The notes under the pieces were generated by a model. It was not told where the DNA came from. It made no database searches and saw nothing but the letters and a program-made list of their open reading frames with translations. This document shows positions 26,265 to 34,389 of a DNA stretch of 64,000 nt, in pieces (the stretch's first letter is position 1; the number at the start of each line of letters is the position of its first letter). The DNA is from Shewanella algicola. Its GTDB lineage: Bacteria > Pseudomonadota > Gammaproteobacteria > Enterobacterales > Shewanellaceae. A program made the translations under genes and the position numbers. Location of the stretch: NCBI RefSeq assembly GCF_014648035.1, contig NZ_BMQI01000013.1:1-64000 (forward strand). Direction: 5' to 3'.

Positions 26265-27023
26265 TTATCTTGGCGGTTTTTGTTTTAACCAAATCCAAAA
26301 GCCGCTCAACGACACCATCAATAATGCGAGGGCAAACAAGTCCCATAGCCATATCGTTAAATGACCAAACAAGCGCCCACTGTGCAAATCAAACATGACT
26401 CGTTGCCAGCTTAAGTTGGCGCTGCGGGCTCGATTAATGATGGCCTTGTCTATCTCATTATTGGCACTGACCCAGGCATTAAATCTATTCGGTAACGACG
26501 CTAATTGCCAGTCAATAAGTTGCTCATCGGCTTGGTAAATACCATTAGCCGTATTAAGCCATACTCGATTATCAACAACCGCTAATCCAAGCAAATCCGC
26601 AGGCAGCCCAGTGCTGCTACCTTGGGTTTCTTGTAACTGGCCTTGTTTATCAAATAAATATAACTGCTGCGCATCTATCGCTACGATCATATTACTGGCA
26701 AACGTGGCACTTATTAGGGTGTCAGCAGCCTCTAAAATCATCTGTTGATTTTGCCACAGTAAGTTGTCGGTAATGTATAAAGCAGAAGAAATCTGGCCAA
26801 ATTGAGCAACATGCTTAGGCGCAGCAATGCCGTAATAATCTAATAACCATGCTTGAGTCACACCGGTTTTATCTAAACCTAAGTCATCACTGTGGTTAAT
26901 AGCGACACCCGTTAAGGTTAACAGCAGAATAAACAACGCGCTCGCCAAGCCTAAGCGACGATGCCAAGGGCGAAGTACGCGTAAAAATTGAATTCGTAGA
27001 CTGTTTCTAGAGGGTTTTGTCAC
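26265..27023 (-). CDS. PepSY-associated membrane protein
   Basis: Protein of 252 aa. An N-terminal segment with VLRPWHRRLGLASALFILLLTLTG is the PepSY-TM entry helix with a conserved His. A large periplasmic part follows, and a C-terminal helix ends in FWIWLKQKPPR, preceded by DLHSGRLFG. Two histidines near the membrane faces could bind heme, as in PepSY ferric or flavin reductases. The start is GTG with AGG upstream. It is 21 bp downstream of the FMN-binding gene and likely its transmembrane electron partner. Confidence 0.8.
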   Translation of the reverse strand: MTKPSRNSLRIQFLRVLRPWHRRLGLASALFILLLTLTGVAINHSDDLGLDKTGVTQAWLLDYYGIAAPKHVAQFGQISSALYITDNLLWQNQQMILEAADTLISATFASNMIVAIDAQQLYLFDKQGQLQETQGSSTGLPADLLGLAVVDNRVWLNTANGIYQADEQLIDWQLASLPNRFNAWVSANNEIDKAIINRARSANLSWQRVMFDLHSGRLFGHLTIWLWDLFALALLMVSLSGFWIWLKQKPPR

Positions 27024-27044
27024 GCTAACCTGCTTAAAAATGGC

Positions 27045-27569
27045 TTATTGATTGATATGGGCATCTAGCAACAATGCGATGCGCGAGAGTTTTGTTAATG
27101 CTCTCACAGACAAGGTTGCCCCGGTAATGCCGTCAATGTGTTTGTCGAGCTGATGTTGCTCAGTTAATTTTGCCGCTTTAAATTGGTCGGTAAAAAAATC
27201 ATGGCGTACTTCATCACCACGGCTTTCTCGGTACACCAATACTTTAGTTTGAGCAATTTGCTGATTTTTTACGTGAATACCCACAGTAATCGGAGACTCT
27301 TTACCAATCTCATCCATAATCCACACGGTCTCATTATTATGTAACCAATAACGCACGCGCATTTTAGTAAATCGATGGGCTAAAATTGCCTCTACAGCTT
27401 GTTTTAAATCATCATCGAGCCATAACACTTTGGCATCACCGCTATTGCCGTTAAATGCCTGGCTTATAAATGCATCATTTGACTGGTATTGGGTGGCAGC
27501 CTGCGCGCTATGCGTTGGTATATATCCTACAAACAACAGTATAAAAAACACTAACACCGAACGAAACAT
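27045..27569 (-). CDS. Periplasmic FMN-binding (flavinylated) protein
   Basis: Protein of 174 aa starting MFRSVLVFFILLFVG, a signal sequence ending near SAQA. The C-terminal FMN_bind domain has DGITGATLS, which matches the ApbE flavinylation motif, so FMN would be linked covalently to Thr152. Longer open starts (27617, 27596) fall in the terminator hairpin of the upstream porin gene, so I prefer 27569. It pairs with the PepSY protein as a periplasmic electron carrier. The Fur-like control of the upstream porin suggests iron reduction or acquisition. Confidence 0.82.
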   Translation of the reverse strand: MFRSVLVFFILLFVGYIPTHSAQAATQYQSNDAFISQAFNGNSGDAKVLWLDDDLKQAVEAILAHRFTKMRVRYWLHNNETVWIMDEIGKESPITVGIHVKNQQIAQTKVLVYRESRGDEVRHDFFTDQFKAAKLTEQHQLDKHIDGITGATLSVRALTKLSRIALLLDAHINQ

Positions 27570-27596
27570 TGGCACATACCATCCATAAGCAATCAT

Positions 27597-27635
27597 AAAA
27601 AATACGGGTGCCGACAATATACACTGTTGGCACCC
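27597..27635 (-). terminator. Terminator between the porin and FMN-binding genes
   Basis: 11-bp stem with one mismatch (GGGTGCC / GGCACCC core) followed on the minus strand by a T-run. It would reduce, and may not abolish, read-through from the porin promoter. Confidence 0.75.
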
Positions 27636-27687
27636 ATTTTTATCGATAATCGGTTTTACCGAAAATAACGTTAAGACTTGTCAGTGC

Positions 27688-28863
27688 TTAGAACTGATAA
27701 CCAACGCCTAGGTTAAAGCCATCTGAGTCAGCAGCACCGCTGATTTTTTCAAAGTCAGCTTTAAACACTACGTTTTCGTGTAACCAGTAGTTCACACCCA
27801 CGTTAGTTTGCTTTTTCTTGGTGTCCGCGCTGTCACCGGCATTGTTGTCCCACTCGTTGTAACGAGCAAATACACCAAACTGGTCATTAATACGGTAAGC
27901 AGGCTCAATATAGAAACCATTTTGCTTATCACGACCTAACGCTTCAGCTTCTTGACCGTCGATGTCCCACTGAGCAAATAATGCTTTAACGGTAAAGTTT
28001 TCGATGCTGTAAATAGCATGTGCTGTTACTAAGGTTGCAGAGGCAGTATCAACACCCGCTTCACCTTGCGTTAAATCTGATTGATATTGTACAGTCGCAG
28101 CAAGCTCTAAACCTGGTACAGCAGTGTACTTAACACGGCCGGTATAGGCTAAATCTTCACCTTTGGCTTCAGATACTTTTTGACGACCATTACGGATTTT
28201 GTAACCCGAGCTTTGGTCTAAATACAAACCAGAAGTCACTGCTGTATCAAATGCTAAGCCAGGAGCGGCTTTAACATTAAGCGTTAAACCACCTTCCCAC
28301 CATGTTGCTGGGATAATGTCTTTTTCTACCGGGTTACGCTCAACACCGTAAAACGTATTCGGTTCATGAGTTTCGTTAATAATACCGACTGGCATTAAAA
28401 ATAGACCCGCTTTACCGGTAAGCATTTCATTGAAGTCATGCTCGATATAAGCCTGCTCTAACTCAACTTCGCCTTTTTTACCTTCACCAGCAAGCGAGTG
28501 TTCAACTTCTAGTTCAGAGAAAAAACGAGTTGTGCTGTTAAATTCATGGCCAACAAATAACACAAAACGGTGGAAATCGAATTCTTTTTTATCGTTACCC
28601 GTCTTGTTGTCAGTAATGTTGTTGTAATGCAATTCGCCATAACCACCAATGGTAGTTGCTGACTTGCTAGACGCTGTTGCTTCAACAACATCGGCAGTGG
28701 TTTCTACACGCTGTTCAGTTTGTTCTAGACGCTTCTCAAGATCTTTTAATACTTTTTGTTGCTGTTCAATGATTTGGCGTAATTCAGTTGTTTCGTCAGA
28801 CGCAGTAGCATAGTGGCTAGCAAACAGGCTTAATAAAGTAGCCGCAATTAACGTTTTTTTCAT
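27688..28863 (-). CDS. Outer-membrane porin, OprO/OprP-like
   Basis: Protein of 391 aa from the ATG at 28863, which has AGGATAACC upstream and gives the signal peptide MKKTLIAATLLSLFASHYATA. A coiled coil (about residues 25-60, IEQQQKVLKDLEKRLEQTEQRV) precedes a 16-strand-type barrel beginning IGGYGELHYN and ending in phenylalanine (NLGVGYQF). The substrate is not evident; the promoter suggests iron-repressed expression. It is followed by FMN-binding and PepSY genes, a grouping that suggests uptake and periplasmic reduction of an iron complex. Confidence 0.85.
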   Translation of the reverse strand: MKKTLIAATLLSLFASHYATASDETTELRQIIEQQQKVLKDLEKRLEQTEQRVETTADVVEATASSKSATTIGGYGELHYNNITDNKTGNDKKEFDFHRFVLFVGHEFNSTTRFFSELEVEHSLAGEGKKGEVELEQAYIEHDFNEMLTGKAGLFLMPVGIINETHEPNTFYGVERNPVEKDIIPATWWEGGLTLNVKAAPGLAFDTAVTSGLYLDQSSGYKIRNGRQKVSEAKGEDLAYTGRVKYTAVPGLELAATVQYQSDLTQGEAGVDTASATLVTAHAIYSIENFTVKALFAQWDIDGQEAEALGRDKQNGFYIEPAYRINDQFGVFARYNEWDNNAGDSADTKKKQTNVGVNYWLHENVVFKADFEKISGAADSDGFNLGVGYQF

Positions 28864-28928
28864 TTGGTTATCCTGATGGGTCAAAGTGAACACCGTAAGC
28901 TTGTATAAAGCTATGTAAATTTACGCGG

Positions 28929-28971
28929 ATTATACATAACGCACACACTAATGTAAACCATTATCATTAAG
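28929..28971 (-). promoter_or_regulatory. Porin promoter with overlapping Fur-like box
   Basis: On the minus strand TTTACA (28952-28957), a 17-bp spacer and TATAAT (28929-28934) make a near-consensus promoter. A Fur-like 19-mer (28953-28971, 13/19 to the classical box, including TAATGATAAT) covers the -35 element. Iron repression is inferred. Confidence 0.6.
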
Positions 28972-29047
28972 GTTATTAACCAACTAAGCACTAGGTCACA
29001 ACACTTACCAGACAATTGCAACAAACCGGAATAGACGAGTTAGTTGC

Positions 29048-29082
29048 AAAAACGGCTTACCCGTTGAAGGTAAGCCGTTTTT
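29048..29082. terminator. Bidirectional terminator before the porin promoter
   Basis: Perfect 14-bp stem AAAAACGGCTTACC / GGTAAGCCGTTTTT with a seven-base loop. It lies about 90 bp downstream of the oxidoreductase stop on the minus strand. Confidence 0.88.
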
Positions 29083-29169
29083 ATATCTATTTTATCAGTA
29101 TAGTAAATCGAACACCCTCACCTGTTATTTACCAATATGCCTATTATGATGAGTATTTATTTTTGCCGT

Positions 29170-30216
29170 TCAAATTGTTAACACAAACTTACCAACATAA
29201 TGTTTTTGTAAAAAGACTTCTTGCGCAGCATTAATGTCTTGTAAGGGAAAAGTCTTGGCAATAATAGGGTTAACTTTGCCTTGTTCTATACAATTAACCA
29301 GATTTTGAAAGACTTGTGGCTCAAGTACAGTACAACCAAAAAAGCTTAAATCTTTTAAGTATAATGTTCTGATATCCAGCTCAACTAATGCACCACCAAT
29401 TGCACCAGATACAGCATAACGGCCACCCGGTTTTAACACCGACAAAAACTGCGGCCATTGTTCTCCGGCCACAAGATCAATCACCACATCAACACTATTT
29501 TCACCTAGAACATCAACCAAATCAGCATCTCTTGCGATAACCTGATCGACACCTAAATCTAATAGTTGCTGATTTTTACTTGGACTCGTTATTGCAATCA
29601 CATACGCGCCGCGAGCTTTAGCTAACTGCACAGCTGCAGAACCCACACCACCAGAGGCACCTGAAATAAGCACACGATCGTTAGCTGTTACCTTTGCTCG
29701 GGTTAACATGTTTTCTGCAGTTGAATAAGAGCAAGGAAACGAAGCTAATTCTGCATCAGTCAACTTACTGTTAATAGCATAGGCATGCTTGGCATCAACA
29801 ACAGTATATTTAGCAAACCCTCCGTCACATTCAGAACCAAAATACCAAGGCAAGTCCAATGACACCCCTTTTACCTGCCTTATGCAAGGTTCAATTAGCA
29901 CACGCTCGCCAATACGTTGTTGATTAACATTCTTACCGACAGCAACAATTACACCGCAGACATCCGCTCCTTGAATACGTGGAAAAGTTAACGGATTACC
30001 AGACCAACTCGCATCAGCGCTATCGCCTTCGGCTTTAGAATACCAAGCAATACGCGTATTAATGTCAGTATTATTCATCCCTGCGGCTAACACTTGGATT
30101 AACACTTCATCAGCATGTGGAGTCGGAACCGCAATATCGGCACGGTATTGCAGCATTTCAGGACCACCATGCCCGAGTAATTGCACGCCCTTCATAACAC
30201 TTGGAATGGTATTCAT
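29170..30216 (-). CDS. MDR-family NADPH:quinone oxidoreductase-like / zinc-type alcohol dehydrogenase-like protein
   Basis: Medium-chain reductase of 348 aa. The N-terminal GroES-like domain contains AAGMNNTDINTR and IQGADVCGVIVAVG. The Rossmann domain has the SGASGGVGSAAVQLAKARGA nucleotide motif. The catalytic-zinc cysteine typical of alcohol dehydrogenases is replaced (MNNTD), as in quinone oxidoreductases. It is translated from an ATG that shares one base with the stop of the TetR gene (TAATG), so the pair is an operon. The role is probably stress or electrophile detoxification under the local TetR repressor. Confidence 0.87.
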   Translation of the reverse strand: MNTIPSVMKGVQLLGHGGPEMLQYRADIAVPTPHADEVLIQVLAAGMNNTDINTRIAWYSKAEGDSADASWSGNPLTFPRIQGADVCGVIVAVGKNVNQQRIGERVLIEPCIRQVKGVSLDLPWYFGSECDGGFAKYTVVDAKHAYAINSKLTDAELASFPCSYSTAENMLTRAKVTANDRVLISGASGGVGSAAVQLAKARGAYVIAITSPSKNQQLLDLGVDQVIARDADLVDVLGENSVDVVIDLVAGEQWPQFLSVLKPGGRYAVSGAIGGALVELDIRTLYLKDLSFFGCTVLEPQVFQNLVNCIEQGKVNPIIAKTFPLQDINAAQEVFLQKHYVGKFVLTI

Positions 30217-30734
30217 TATGAGTTTATCTCCATAAGTTGTTTAACAGTTTGGTGAGCCGACACAATTGTCTCCTCCCCCAATAAAGGCCATGCACTTGAT
30301 ATACCTTCATGGAGTAAAAATAACTGCGTGGCTAAGTCGGCTCGCAGGCTTTGTTGGGCTAAAAACTGGCGAACATCTTGTTTATGTTGTTTAACGGCTA
30401 GGGTTATTTCAGCATTATCAGGAAAAGCTGCAATGGCGTTCATCGACATACACCCATGTGGCGCATATTGCTGCATCCATAATTTAAGTTGGGTAAAAAT
30501 ATGATTAACAGCTTCAATTCCTGTAGCTGGTGAGTCTTGTTGTAAAAAATCCAAATAACGTTGATGCCGGTATGTAAGCGCGCCAATGATCATCGCCTCT
30601 TTCGACGGATAATGTTTATATAAGGTACGTAAACTCACCTCACTGGCTGTTTTTAACTGCGCCACACTGGGTTCAGCAAAGCCATACAGGCTAAATGCCT
30701 GTTCCAATCGTGCAGCAATTTGTTGCTTTAACAT
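30216..30734 (-). CDS. TetR-family transcriptional regulator
   Basis: Protein of 172 aa. The helix-turn-helix lies at residues 10-48 (FAEPSVAQLKTASEVSLRTLYKHYPSKEAM). The rest is a short helical ligand domain. It is first in an operon with the oxidoreductase, which it presumably represses together with itself through two palindromes directly upstream. It is on the short side for TetR proteins, with little N-terminal arm before the helix-turn-helix. Confidence 0.88.
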   Translation of the reverse strand: MLKQQIAARLEQAFSLYGFAEPSVAQLKTASEVSLRTLYKHYPSKEAMIIGALTYRHQRYLDFLQQDSPATGIEAVNHIFTQLKLWMQQYAPHGCMSMNAIAAFPDNAEITLAVKQHKQDVRQFLAQQSLRADLATQLFLLHEGISSAWPLLGEETIVSAHQTVKQLMEINS

Positions 30735-30746
30735 CTTACCCTCTTA

Positions 30747-30797
30747 GTAGAGTATTCATTCTACACGCAAGGTAGAATAGTTACTCTACCCTGTCAA
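30747..30797 (-). promoter_or_regulatory. Twin TetR operators on the regulator promoter
   Basis: Two near-identical 18-bp palindromes, GTAGAGTATTCATTCTAC (30747-30764) and GTAGAATAGTTACTCTAC (30772-30789), lie 25 bp apart centre to centre. A promoter with -35 TTGACA (30792-30797) and -10 TACCTT (30769-30774), spacing 17, has the second palindrome in its spacer. Autorepression is strongly suggested. The rest of the 317-bp interval up to rlmI shows no gene I would support. Confidence 0.75.
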
Positions 30798-31051
30798 GTG
30801 TCGACGCTTAAACACTCATTTAGTGCAGCCCTCTGTATGCTTAATTACCACACCACGATTTATAATTGCCGCTACAGCAAACAATTCCCTTCGTGGGGAG
30901 CTTATTTGTCAGGTTTTTATACCCAAAACACGCTATGATCTGCACTCATCGCAATACGCTAATGTCATCAATATAAAATGCCTAATCACAATGGCAACGA
31001 TGACTCGCATCGCGAAATTTTATTCACTTTTTATCGACATTAGGCAATACC

Positions 31052-32245
31052 ATGGCTATCAGAATTAAACTTAAACCCGGCCGCGAACGTTCATTAGACC
31101 GTCGCCATCCTTGGGTGTTTTCCAACGGCATTCACAACGTCAATGGCGGCAAACCTCAAGCCGGAGACACGGTTGACGTAGTAGCACACGACGGACGTTG
31201 GTTAGGTCGTGGCGCCTGGTCACCCGAGTCGCAGATTCAAGTCAGGGTATGGACCTTCGATAAACAAGAAGAAATTGATAGCGACTTTTTTGCAAGACGC
31301 ATTAAACGCGCACAAGCCGGACGTGATGACCTGATTATTGAGCAAGGGCTTACGGGGTACCGCTTAATTGCGGCCGAGTCAGACGGGTTACCTGGTGTCA
31401 CCATTGACCGCTATGCCAATGTGCTTGTGTGTCAGCTACTCAGTACCGGCGCTGAAAAATGGCGCAACACCATTGTTGAGCAACTAGTGCTGCAATATCC
31501 AGATTGCGCTGTGTATGAACGTTCTGATGTTGATTCACGTAAAAAAGAAGGCTTAGCACCAGTAATGGGGTTACTGCACGGTGAATTGCCACCAATGCCA
31601 GTCATCATTGAAGAAAACGGCATTAAAATCGCTGTCGATGTGGTTAAAGGCCATAAGACCGGTTTTTACTTAGATCAACGTGACAACCGCGCTATGGCAG
31701 CTCGTTTCGTTAAAGGCAAATCGGTACTCAACTGTTTTTGCTACACTGGCACTTTTGGTTTGTACGCCGCAAAGGCGGGCGCGGCCAGTATTGAAAATGT
31801 CGATGTATCAGGTTTAGCACTGCAAACAGCGCGCGACAACATGGCTATTAACAACCTTAATGATGACCATGTTAACTACAACGAAGCTGATGTATTCAAG
31901 CTATTGCGCCAATATCGCGATGAAGGAAAAACCTTTGATGTCATCGTGCTCGACCCGCCTAAGTTTGCTGACAATAAATCACAATTAGATGGCGCATGTC
32001 GTGGTTATAAAGACATTAACATGATTGCCATGCAGTTACTGAACCCAGGCGGCATCTTGCTCACCTTCTCTTGTTCAGGCTTAATGCAGTCAGATCTATT
32101 TCAAAAAGTGGTGGCCGACGCAGCATTAGATGCCAAGCGTGAGGTGCAATTTGTTGAACGCATGCACCAAGCAAGCGATCACCCTATCAGCAGTGCATTC
32201 CCTGAAGGTTATTATCTTAAAGGTTTGGTTGCCAGGGTTTGGTAA
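31052..32245 (+). CDS. rlmI: 23S rRNA (cytosine(1962)-C5)-methyltransferase
   Basis: Protein of 397 aa. An N-terminal PUA domain ([27 protein letters not shown]) is joined to a Rossmann methyltransferase with [20 protein letters not shown] for SAM binding and [11 protein letters not shown] as the catalytic motif. It methylates C1962 of 23S rRNA by homology to E. coli RlmI. It is a single gene with AGGCAA before the ATG. Length and ends match the family. Confidence 0.94.
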   Translation: MAIRIKLKPGRERSLDRRHPWVFSNGIHNVNGGKPQAGDTVDVVAHDGRWLGRGAWSPESQIQVRVWTFDKQEEIDSDFFARRIKRAQAGRDDLIIEQGLTGYRLIAAESDGLPGVTIDRYANVLVCQLLSTGAEKWRNTIVEQLVLQYPDCAVYERSDVDSRKKEGLAPVMGLLHGELPPMPVIIEENGIKIAVDVVKGHKTGFYLDQRDNRAMAARFVKGKSVLNCFCYTGTFGLYAAKAGAASIENVDVSGLALQTARDNMAINNLNDDHVNYNEADVFKLLRQYRDEGKTFDVIVLDPPKFADNKSQLDGACRGYKDINMIAMQLLNPGGILLTFSCSGLMQSDLFQKVVADAALDAKREVQFVERMHQASDHPISSAFPEGYYLKGLVARVW

Positions 32246-32412
32246 TAAAATCTAATTACCTTAAAATCAACAACATTAACAATTAAAACATTTACCCTCT
32301 CTAGCTTAATAGGCTTATGGTGTGTTTTAGTGTTAATGTCAAAAAAGACGCAAATGCAGGTGTTGTTAACGTGCTTGAACAATCAAATAATAATTTAAAG
32401 GCAGTAAATGAG

Positions 32413-33435
32413 ATGCGCTATTTATTTTATGTAACATTGTCATACTCTTTTAGCGTACTTAGACCTCTTGAAATTGCGATTAAAAAGCGTGGTGGCAAAG
32501 TGGCCTGGTTTATACCAAAAGGAAGTGAGGCTGAAAAGTTTCTCTTATCTAGTGATGATCGTTTGGCTGACGTTGACCAAGTCAAAAAGTTTGATCCACA
32601 TGCAACGTTAGCACCTGGAAACTTTATTCCTGATTTTTTCCCGGGGATAAAAGTACAAGTTTTTCATGGCTTCGATTCTGGCAAAAAAGGCAAATTCAAT
32701 ATACGAGGCTTTTTTGACTTATATTGCACACAAGGCCCCAACATTACCCAAGGTTTTAGCTCAATTAATGATGGTACTTGTGAGGTGGTCGAAACCGGCT
32801 GGTCAAAGCTTGATCCATTATTTTCATTACATCAGGATACTGAAAAATATCAGTCTGAAAAACCTGTGATCTTGTATGCCCCTACTTTTTCACCCAGCTT
32901 AACCAGTACGTACGCCTTACATCCATTTATTAAGCAACTCGTTGAAACTAAAGATTGGCAATGGATTGTAAAATTACACCCCAAAGCAACCGCTGAAGAA
33001 GTGGCAATGTTTAAAGCTTTATCAAGCAATAACTTACGCTTTGTTGAAACCGGAGATATTATACCGCTGCTACAAGCTGCCGATATCATTTTATCAGACA
33101 CTTCTTCAATACTGACTGAGTTTGCTTTACAAGAGAAAGTTGTTGTCGCGCTAAATAATCGACGCCCAGAAGAATGGATGGTTAACTTTCAACAGCCATC
33201 ACAACTAGAGCAGGTGTTAGAGACCGCTTTACAACCAAATGAGAGTTTGTTGCAAAGGATAAAAACGCATTGTGGTTCAATTCATCCTTACAAAGATGGC
33301 CAGTCGAGTGAGCGGGTATTAAATGCGATTGATAAATTGGTTGCTTCAGGGACATCTCACCTTAAAGCAAAACCTTTTAACTTAATTCGTCGGATAAAAA
33401 TACGAAAGAAATTAAAGTATTATCGTTGGAGTTAA
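32413..33435 (+). CDS. CDP-glycerol glycerophosphotransferase-family protein
   Basis: Protein of 340 aa in the TagB/TagF family (Glyphos_transf), which transfers glycerol phosphate or a related polyol phosphate from a CDP donor. Motifs are FHGFDSGKKGKF, YAPTFSPSLTS, VKLHPKA and DTSSILTEFAL, including the conserved Asp and the Ser-Ser-x3-Glu set. The frame is open from 32317; I chose the ATG at 32413, which gives the compact GT-B start MRYLFYVTLSYS and has AAAGG upstream. It is convergent with a TagD-like gene that could make its CDP-glycerol. Such glycerol-phosphate modification suggests a capsule or LPS decoration. Confidence 0.82.
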   Translation: MRYLFYVTLSYSFSVLRPLEIAIKKRGGKVAWFIPKGSEAEKFLLSSDDRLADVDQVKKFDPHATLAPGNFIPDFFPGIKVQVFHGFDSGKKGKFNIRGFFDLYCTQGPNITQGFSSINDGTCEVVETGWSKLDPLFSLHQDTEKYQSEKPVILYAPTFSPSLTSTYALHPFIKQLVETKDWQWIVKLHPKATAEEVAMFKALSSNNLRFVETGDIIPLLQAADIILSDTSSILTEFALQEKVVVALNNRRPEEWMVNFQQPSQLEQVLETALQPNESLLQRIKTHCGSIHPYKDGQSSERVLNAIDKLVASGTSHLKAKPFNLIRRIKIRKKLKYYRWS

Positions 33436-33477
33436 TTCTTTGCGATAAAGAATAGCTATGACGTTTAATTTAATTAC

Positions 33478-33505
33478 CGCCCTTATAAATAACACGATAA
33501 GGGCG
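33478..33505. terminator. Hairpin between the convergent TagF and TagD genes
   Basis: Perfect 9-bp stem CGCCCTTAT / ATAAGGGCG with a ten-base loop. There is no strong T-run on either strand, so termination is likely but not certain. Confidence 0.5.
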
Positions 33506-33531
33506 TCAGATAACAAAGATGACTCTGCGGG

Positions 33532-33948
33532 CTATTTGATTTTACTTAACACGTCTCGCAGTATAGAACTCGAGGTATGAGTCGTATAAGAAAAGTACAT
33601 GATCTCTACACCTAATTTTGCAAAATCTTTTTCAATTTCAATCCACTTGTCAGTACCTTTCCAATCATCACCAACAAACATTTTGTCGAACTTTAGGTTG
33701 TTCCAAGCTTCTAGTTTGTCATAGCTCATTTGTGGCACGACTTCATCTACAAACTTTATTGCTTCCACAATCTCCAGGCGTTCTTGAAATGGAATCACCG
33801 GCTTTTTATTTTTAGCAGACATAGATAATTCGTCACTTGTCACCCCAACAATGAGGTAATCGCATTCAAGCTTAGCGCGCTTTAACACGTTGAGGTGACC
33901 AATGTGGAATAAATCAAACACACCTGTGGTATAGCCAATTTTTTTCAT
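33532..33948 (-). CDS. tagD: Glycerol-3-phosphate cytidylyltransferase-like protein
   Basis: Nucleotidyltransferase of 138 aa. The HxGH motif is in GVFDLFHIGHLNVLKRAK, and the C-terminal signature is in TTHTSSSILRD. FVGDDWKGTDKW fits CDP-glycerol synthesis (TagD, 129 aa in Bacillus). The start at 33948 (MKKIGYTTG) is preferred over upstream ATGs because it gives the canonical N-terminus. It would supply CDP-glycerol to the convergent TagF-like enzyme. A CDP-ethanolamine or FAD synthase-like role is possible but less likely. Confidence 0.85.
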   Translation of the reverse strand: MKKIGYTTGVFDLFHIGHLNVLKRAKLECDYLIVGVTSDELSMSAKNKKPVIPFQERLEIVEAIKFVDEVVPQMSYDKLEAWNNLKFDKMFVGDDWKGTDKWIEIEKDFAKLGVEIMYFSYTTHTSSSILRDVLSKIK

Positions 33949-34389
33949 ATAAAACCCAATTAACAAATGGATATAAAACGAGTTGGCCACATTATGCCAT
34001 GATGTTTGCAATGACAGAAATCAACTCACTCCATATTCAAATAAAATAAATGTTCAGCTGCGTCAACGACAAGCTTGATACATTAGGCTTATGTGACGGC
34101 TCTGGTTAACAACAGTATCAATCATGCTCCCAAACAGTTTCGATTATGTTTTTTATAAATAGGTTATTAAGGGTGATTTAATAAGAATAGATTTGGTAAG
34201 CGCAGCCAAGCTACCATTTTCCAGTAACGATATTGATATACCCCCCAACCACAATAATCGCTAGCATTGCTGCAATAAAAGGGGTTAGTGATATGTAAAA
34301 AAGCGACTACTCAATGAGTCTGTCGCTTGTTATCGAGCTTTAGCAGCTAAATACTCACAATTTTTTGGTGCTAAACTAAAAAGAGTAAA
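33949..34389. other. Gene-poor interval, 441 bp
   Basis: AT-rich stretch between the tagD-like start and the nuclease stop. It holds the nuclease terminator (34297-34328) and a second inverted repeat TTTAGCA / TGCTAAA (34339-34375). On the minus strand a short hydrophobic reading frame (34211-34306) ends at a stop just after a run of six Gs and may be the decayed tail of a membrane-protein gene. No functional gene is supported. Confidence 0.4.
34297..34328 (-). terminator. Terminator of the HsdR-N nuclease gene
   Basis: Stem AAGCGAC / GTCGCTT with a 14-base loop, followed on the minus strand by a T-run. It lies 62 bp past the nuclease stop. Confidence 0.65.

Noticed and set aside
30823..31068. 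Open frame of 81 codons upstream of rlmI
   Set aside because: It overlaps the rlmI start, has no ribosome-binding site and lacks any recognisable motif; the interval looks like promoter DNA.
34211..34306. Hydrophobic minus-strand peptide near a run of six Gs, resembling the end of a membrane protein
   Set aside because: There is no start codon with a ribosome-binding site and no recognised family. Reading another frame across the G run extends it, so it may be a remnant, but I cannot show this from the sequence.
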